A DNA stretch of 45,374 nt from an uncultured Bacilli bacterium (GTDB lineage Bacteria > Bacillota_I > Bacilli_A > RF39 > UBA660): the NCBI GenBank assembly GCA_934096075.1, contig CAKOLN010000010.1, positions 1-45,374 of the forward strand. The letters are read 5' to 3'. This document shows, one piece after another, positions 40,909 through 45,374 of the stretch (position 1 is the first letter of the stretch; every line of letters begins with the position of its first letter). A program made the position numbers and the translations under genes. The notes beneath the pieces were generated by a model. It saw only the letters and a program-made list of their open reading frames with translations. It made no database searches and was not told the DNA's origin.

Positions 40909-42532
40909 ATTTATGATTTTTCTTTAAATATAATGTACATCCTAATAAGGCTATCATTGAAATAGAACCAATAAGTATGTAAGTTATGATGTTATCTCCA
41001 GTTTGTGGATTTTCTATTTCTTGAATAGTTGAAGTTCTTTCAGCAAGTGTATATATACTAAAGTGATTAGTATTAAATACTGCTTCTCCATTTTCTACTT
41101 TTACTTCATATTCTTCTTTTTCACCATTATCATTTACATAATATACAACTAAGTCTTTGTCTTTTAATTCATCTTTTATTGGAATTCTTACTTCAAATGA
41201 TCCATCATTTAGTTTAGTTATATATTTATTTGTTGAATTAGAGAATAGTTTTAAATCAAACATATCATTATTAGTTGTGTTTAATATTTTAATTATCTTG
41301 GCATATTCTTCACCACTAGTTAATTCTTTTACTTGTATTAGAGTATCTAATGGTAATGTGTTATCAGTTGATGTTATTGTTATGTTTGTTTTTATATCTG
41401 AAGTTTTATATGATGGAGTATACACTTTGTTACTATCTTTTTTTACTAAGAATAATTTTTCTTTTTTACCTATTTTTGCAATATAGAATACTCCATCTGA
41501 AGATAGTTCTTTTAGTTTGTTAACTTCATCTTTATATGCTTGTTTTTCTTCTTCACTTCCATTTGGATTAACAAATTGTAGATAATAGTTTATTGTATCA
41601 TCTATGTATTTTTGAAGAGAAGTATCATATTTAGATATCTCTACAATTCCTTTTCCAATATAATTATCTATTCTCTCTTGAATAGTTTTCATAATATCTT
41701 CATCTTTTGTGTCATCTGGTACATATAATACATTTTTGCTTTCTACACCAAATTTTCCAAATGAAGCATATAATGTTCCATTATAAATAAATGTTGCTAT
41801 TCCAAATGCAGTAGTTTCAAATGGATCACATGAACCAGCTCTTACATCTAAATAGAAGTTTTTATAGTCAATAGCACTTTTAAATTCACTTGAGTAGTTT
41901 ATTGGTGATCCGCCATATACCCAATAATTAACAAATTCTAAATCTTTTAATTCGAACATTGTTTTACCGTTTAATTTTTTTACTATAGAGTCAACTATCT
42001 TTTTTTCATTTTCATCATAAGTAAAGTTAATTTTAACTCTTTTATAAAGTTTTCCTGTTGTGAAGTATACTATATCGCATTCATTATATGCTTCATTACA
42101 GTTTGTTAGATAATAACCAGGTAATTCTTGAAAAGCAAATGTTTCTTGAAAAGCAATTTTTTCCTCTTCAGTAGTTGGTTTTACTGCTTTCATAGTAATC
42201 TCATCTTCTTCAATTTCTTTTCTTTCAACTACTGTATAAGTTAAGGTTCCTGTTTCAGAAAAATATAAATTTTCTGCTAATTGAGCTTCATCATTTTCAT
42301 AATAATTACTTTCATTTCTTAATAGCAAATGATCAACATCAATGTTAGCTTCTTTAGATATTTCTTTTTTTAAATCTAAAATTGTTCTTGTATCATCATC
42401 TTTTATAACAATACTTTTAGTTGTGCCATTTGGTAGTATGTAATTTAATGTACCATCAGCTTTTACATTAGTTACACCTAGTGCTATAAATGCAATTAAT
42501 GTAAGTGAAAACATTTTTAATGCTTTCTTCAT
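40907..42532 (-). CDS. NPQTG-anchored surface protein with ubiquitin-like N-terminal domain
   Basis: The 541-aa protein has a signal peptide (to about residue 25), a beta-grasp domain at about 28-103 closely resembling ubiquitin in pattern (TLNYILPNGTTKSIVI, TRTILDLKKEISKEANIDVD, HLLLR, ...LAENLYFSETGTLTYTV), a central domain of about 250 aa with four Cys (TNCNEAYNECD, RAGSCDPF) and no recognised family, a beta-rich C-terminal domain, and a sorting signal NPQTGD (508-513) with a hydrophobic helix and KKNHK. It should be linked to the wall by a sortase that uses NPQT. No ubiquitin-like GG end is present, so it is not a conjugated tag; the beta-grasp domain may be a binding module. AGGAGAG precedes the ATG. 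Confidence 0.85.
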   Translation of the reverse strand: MKKALKMFSLTLIAFIALGVTNVKADGTLNYILPNGTTKSIVIKDDDTRTILDLKKEISKEANIDVDHLLLRNESNYYENDEAQLAENLYFSETGTLTYTVVERKEIEEDEITMKAVKPTTEEEKIAFQETFAFQELPGYYLTNCNEAYNECDIVYFTTGKLYKRVKINFTYDENEKKIVDSIVKKLNGKTMFELKDLEFVNYWVYGGSPINYSSEFKSAIDYKNFYLDVRAGSCDPFETTAFGIATFIYNGTLYASFGKFGVESKNVLYVPDDTKDEDIMKTIQERIDNYIGKGIVEISKYDTSLQKYIDDTINYYLQFVNPNGSEEEKQAYKDEVNKLKELSSDGVFYIAKIGKKEKLFLVKKDSNKVYTPSYKTSDIKTNITITSTDNTLPLDTLIQVKELTSGEEYAKIIKILNTTNNDMFDLKLFSNSTNKYITKLNDGSFEVRIPIKDELKDKDLVVYYVNDNGEKEEYEVKVENGEAVFNTNHFSIYTLAERTSTIQEIENPQTGDNIITYILIGSISMIALLGCTLYLKKNHK

Positions 42533-42597
42533 TTTGGATCACTCTCCTATTTTAATAATAACATAATTTTTATCTTTTGCATAGAAAAAAAATTAAA

Positions 42598-42622
42598 AAC
42601 ATTTAGATTTTTTCTAAATGTT
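42598..42622 (-). terminator. Terminator of the 228-aa gene
   Basis: On the minus strand AACATTTAGA and TCTAAATGTT form a 10-bp stem, followed by TTTAATTTTTTTT. The arm overlaps the gene's stop codon. Confidence 0.8.
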
Positions 42623-43307
42623 AAGATTCTGGTACATATTCTCCTCTTGCTGTAATTAGAGTAACAAAATATTTTCCTTGACTTGCGTTGGCCGCATCAC
42701 TTTTTAGCCATGCATATAAACTAAATATTTTTGATGCATTAGGTTCTAAATAAACATTATTAATTAATTCATGCTCACCATTTGTATTTGATGTTTCAGA
42801 ATATAATTTAATTGTTGGAGTACTTCCATATTCACCAATTGCTATTTTAATTTCAGAGTCATCTACAGCCGCCGTGAAAGATTCTGTGTAAGTTGTTCCG
42901 TTAACTACTCTATCTTGTGTAAAAGATGTTGCGGTTGTATCTTTTTCTAGATATAAAGATAAATTTAATGGTAAACTACCTGAATTTGTTATTTTAAAAA
43001 TATATGGCTTTAAAGCATTCCATTCAGTTGTCGTTGTAGGATCACTTTGAGGATATATTGGCACATATGTAGTCGTTCCATTTACTGTTTCTGTACCAAT
43101 TACATTTCCCATGTTAGGTATTGAAGAATCACATGTTGAATCCTGACAAAATGTCAACTTTATATCTCCAAATGTTATTACATTCGTTTCACCAGTTGTA
43201 TCTACCTTAAATATAGCATACGAAAACATCACAAACAATGTGGTTACTAAACAAACTACCGTAATAGTAATTGCTATTTCTCTTTTTAGTAATCTTTCTA
43301 ATCCCAT
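42621..43307 (-). CDS. Membrane-anchored beta-rich secreted protein, TasA/camelysin-like type
   Basis: The 228-aa protein has a short basic start, one hydrophobic helix (AITITVVCLVTTLFVMFSYA) and a secreted beta-sandwich (ETNVITFGDIKLTFCQDSTC, PYIFKITNSGSLPLNLSLYL, SKIFSLYAWLKSDAANASQG). This layout, with SYAIF after the helix and 'F.ITNSG..P', is like TasA/camelysin-type extracellular proteins of Firmicutes. The function could be a matrix or surface fibre subunit, which is inferred. Two Cys (in CQDSTC) may form a bond. The ATG at 43307 is preferred over the GTG at 43316, which overlaps the ribosome site AGGTGA. Confidence 0.6.
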   Translation of the reverse strand: MGLERLLKREIAITITVVCLVTTLFVMFSYAIFKVDTTGETNVITFGDIKLTFCQDSTCDSSIPNMGNVIGTETVNGTTTYVPIYPQSDPTTTTEWNALKPYIFKITNSGSLPLNLSLYLEKDTTATSFTQDRVVNGTTYTESFTAAVDDSEIKIAIGEYGSTPTIKLYSETSNTNGEHELINNVYLEPNASKIFSLYAWLKSDAANASQGKYFVTLITARGEYVPES

Positions 43308-43340
43308 TTTTATCACCTGGTACCTTACTTTACTATTTAT

Positions 43341-43369
43341 ATTTTATAATAAAAAGACAAAGTATTCAA
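43341..43369 (-). promoter_or_regulatory. Candidate promoter of the 228-aa gene
   Basis: The minus strand has TTGAAT (43369-43364), a 17-bp spacer and TAAAAT (43346-43341), 34 nt before the ATG. Confidence 0.4.
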
Positions 43370-43394
43370 GTATAATTATTAATTTTTTGTTAAA

Positions 43395-43907
43395 TTAAGC
43401 TTCATCTATTTGAAATGAAAATTCTATATTTTTATTTTGTTCTGAATTAGGAGTTTCATCAGATAAAAATATGTAACACTTTTCTTTAAAAATAGTATTA
43501 TTTTTGCTTATATTTTCATCTATAACATAATATATTTTTCCTTTAAGTTTAATTTTTTCATATTTATTTAAATAGTCTTCTTTATTATTAATTTTTAATT
43601 TTAAATAATTAGTATTTATTTCACTGTTATTTATGATTAAATATATAACATATTCTTTATCAATGTCAGTTTTATTTTGTATTTCTAATTCAATATAATC
43701 GTTTGTAATATCTTTTCCTGGATATAATTCTGTTATATTATTTTTTATGTTTAATTCTAACGGAGTAAAATTTCTTTGATTTAAGAATAATGTTGATGCT
43801 GATTTATTGATAGATAAATTATTCCACATTTTATTAGAAACTATTATTAGAAAAGTTAAAAATATTATTTCTAATATAGTACCAATTATTTTTTTATTTA
43901 TATTCAT
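43395..43907 (-). CDS. Membrane-anchored extracytoplasmic protein, 170 aa
   Basis: It has an N-terminal helix (IIGTILEIIFLTFLIIVSNK) and a beta-rich outer domain (ITNDYIELEIQNKTDIDKEY VIYLIINN), similar in plan to the 228-aa neighbour but with no clear sequence match. No family is recognised. AGGGGG lies upstream of the ATG at 43907; the longer frame lacks a ribosome site. It is third in a run with the XRE regulator and the large surface protein, and may be a minor component of the same surface structure. Confidence 0.65.
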   Translation of the reverse strand: MNINKKIIGTILEIIFLTFLIIVSNKMWNNLSINKSASTLFLNQRNFTPLELNIKNNITELYPGKDITNDYIELEIQNKTDIDKEYVIYLIINNSEINTNYLKLKINNKEDYLNKYEKIKLKGKIYYVIDENISKNNTIFKEKCYIFLSDETPNSEQNKNIEFSFQIDEA

Positions 43908-43974
43908 TTTTATCCCCCTGAAATTGTGTATTATTGTACTAAAATAAATACATAAAGTCAAGAAAAAAGATAAA

Positions 43975-44202
43975 TTATTTATTTTTAAAAAATCTATCTA
44001 TAGGAATATTTAAAATTTTACTTATTTTATATAGTGTATATACACTTATTCCTTGTATTATATTTTTACTTTCAAGAGCACCTAAAAGTGGTGTTGATAC
44101 TCCAATTAAACATGCTAATTCTTTCTGGGTTAATCCCTTTTGTTTTCTATATTTCTTCACGTTATTTCCTATTATCATTTTAAGCTCATTTTCTGTTATC
44201 AT
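43975..44202 (-). CDS. XRE-family transcriptional regulator, 75 aa
   Basis: A single helix-turn-helix domain of Cro/C1 type: VKKYRKQKGLTQKELACLIG, VSTPLLGALESKNIIQGISV, YTLYKISKILNIPIDRFF. No effector domain is present. AGGTGAATT precedes the ATG and overlaps the stop of the large surface protein gene, so the two are cotranscribed. It probably controls its own surface operon; its operator is not identified. Confidence 0.9.
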   Translation of the reverse strand: MITENELKMIIGNNVKKYRKQKGLTQKELACLIGVSTPLLGALESKNIIQGISVYTLYKISKILNIPIDRFFKNK

Positions 44203-44209
44203 AATTCAC

Positions 44210-45374
44210 CTAATTTTCAGCACTAGCACATGTTTCATCAATTGTTACTTCATATGGACTAGTTGACGTTCCATTACCTCTTGAGTATTTAACACAGGAT
44301 TTTAAACTTAGTGCTGGTCGAACATAATATGAATTTGCTGCTTCGTATGAACCTAAAAAACCACTAAGTCCTCTATTTCCTGATACATTAAATATTCTCG
44401 TTGTGTAGTCTTGATAACTATAAGGAGTAAGTAACCACCATGAGTTAGAAGAAGTTATAGACTTTCCGGCACTATTTTGATAATACCATTGTAAAATGCC
44501 TTCACTAGAAATTTTTCCTCCTGCGAATGTAATCTCATCGGCTGTCATCATCGCAATAGGGTATGTTAGTTGTCCATTTCCTCCTCCGGTTGTGCTTGCA
44601 CTAAACTTATCCTCTATTGCTTGTGTACTCTCAAATAAAGTTCCTTTTCCATTTTCTCCACATTTATATGATGGTGCATAATTGGTTTGTAATCTTGTAA
44701 ATGCTCCATTATAATATGTACTGGAAAAATTTCCACTTCCTACACTTCTATCATTACAATATATCGCTGTTTTACTTATATATTTGTCATAATTAGTTAA
44801 CAAATTATTTTTGTACCATGTATCTATTACCGTTTTTATTGTACTATCATTTGTATTTGATCTATTTCCCGGAAGTGAACCATAACCTGTAGTACCATAC
44901 ATATATCCCGCATACATTGTGCCATAACTACTTTCACTAAATGAGGTATCACCCATATAACCACTTGTTGTATTATGACTTGTTCCAGCATAAAGCATTC
45001 TTACACTTTTATCTTCATTTGTTCTTATTATTCTCCAATAGAATCCTCCGAATTTAACCCAGTTATTTGTAGTATTTCCCGAATAGTAGTATACTGTACT
45101 TCCATCTTCTGTTTTATTTGTTTGATATATTGTTCCTGTGGTTGTTGCTGTGTTGGTTACACTAAAGTCTGTTCTTTCATTTACTGTTGGATTATCTATT
45201 AGTATTTGAGCTGCCAATGTTCCTGATTTGAATGGTCCATCCTCTTGTAGTGTTACTTCACATGTTATATTTTTTCTTATGTTAGTTATTGTTATGATAT
45301 TATTTGTTAGTGTTCCTCCTGTACAATTTACCTCTGCTTCTTCTAGTGTATATCCTTCATTTGGTGTTATTGTG
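44210..45374 (-). CDS. Large secreted surface protein with DUF6273-like domain, partial
   Basis: Only the C-terminal 387 or so codons are in the window; the open frame runs off the right end without a start. A repeat-like piece (TITPNEGYTLEEAEVNCTGG, TLTNNIITITNIRKNITCEV) is followed by a domain with NNWVKFGGFYWRIIRTNEDK, SVRMLYAG, WWLLTPYS and YYVRPALSLKS. That pattern is common in gut Firmicutes surface proteins (DUF6273-like, of unknown function). Five to seven Cys are present, perhaps in disulfides. No sorting signal is at the C-terminus, so anchoring must be at the missing N-terminus or by partner proteins. The in-frame TTG at 45217 is not a real start. Confidence 0.8.
   Translation of the reverse strand, partial: TITPNEGYTLEEAEVNCTGGTLTNNIITITNIRKNITCEVTLQEDGPFKSGTLAAQILIDNPTVNERTDFSVTNTATTTGTIYQTNKTEDGSTVYYYSGNTTNNWVKFGGFYWRIIRTNEDKSVRMLYAGTSHNTTSGYMGDTSFSESSYGTMYAGYMYGTTGYGSLPGNRSNTNDSTIKTVIDTWYKNNLLTNYDKYISKTAIYCNDRSVGSGNFSSTYYNGAFTRLQTNYAPSYKCGENGKGTLFESTQAIEDKFSASTTGGGNGQLTYPIAMMTADEITFAGGKISSEGILQWYYQNSAGKSITSSNSWWLLTPYSYQDYTTRIFNVSGNRGLSGFLGSYEAANSYYVRPALSLKSCVKYSRGNGTSTSPYEVTIDETCASAEN

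Noticed and set aside
40907..42532. A ubiquitin-type conjugation system
   Set aside because: The beta-grasp domain is at the N-terminus of a secreted protein, has no C-terminal GG, and no E1/E2/JAB genes are near.
1..45374. tRNA, rRNA genes and CRISPR arrays
   Set aside because: None were seen on either strand: no cloverleaf with CCA end or T-loop motif, no rRNA signature, no regular repeat-spacer pattern.

Overview
The window is very AT-rich, uses the standard bacterial code (full-length RecG, HelD and RsgA have no in-frame TGA), and most genes start behind strong AGGAGG-type ribosome binding sites. Surface proteins have Gram-positive sorting signals of the NP(Q/K)TG type. Together with HelD, YebC, an LCP (LytR-CpsA-Psr) protein and a dockerin/cohesin pair, this points to a low-GC Gram-positive (Firmicutes/Bacillota), perhaps one of the uncultured gut Bacilli with small genomes. 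The lineage is inferred, not shown.

Layout. 1-800 holds a broken IS1202-like transposase, a possible recombination scar and a well-supported structured small RNA on the minus strand (about 637-753). 818-3551 is a recG-yebC operon. 3671-5587 is a two-gene unit encoding a 57-aa protein and a protein with two HEPN-type RNxxxH motifs. 5667-6290 is a chimeric pseudogene made of a response regulator and a surface protein. 6324-11885 is a three-gene cell-surface operon: secreted glucosaminidase with a dockerin, membrane-anchored cohesin-like protein, LCP protein. It is followed by a hybrid histidine kinase and an acyl-CoA-synthetase-like enzyme. 16179-22574 reads as one six-gene operon (SDR, HAD-kinase fusion, NDP-kinase-like protein, nucleotidyltransferase, Nudix, HelD). 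22731-25877 holds RsgA and a PfkB/double-SIS fusion. 25949-29284 holds two PlsC acyltransferases, a GNAT protein, a MazG-like protein, a two-helix membrane protein and a second, broken copy of the MazG-like gene.

The most striking structure is at 29378-40889. A three-gene ABC importer operon (substrate-binding protein, ATPase, permease) is split inside the ATPase gene by a 9,011-bp element. The element is bounded by AGAGTTG and carries its own large serine recombinase next to the right end. Joining the flanks at the repeat restores exactly 247 codons plus stop, reading through the conserved LSGGMKQRVAL. The element's cargo is a surface protein with an NPKTG sorting signal, a membrane-anchored protein, a large regulator with an N-terminal HTH, and a class B-type sortase. 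The sortase and a small membrane protein gene are each frameshifted by one missing A in an A-run.

The right end (40907-45374) is a cell-surface region: an NPQTG-anchored protein with a ubiquitin-like N-terminal domain, two membrane-anchored beta-rich proteins, an XRE regulator, and a large surface protein that runs off the window.
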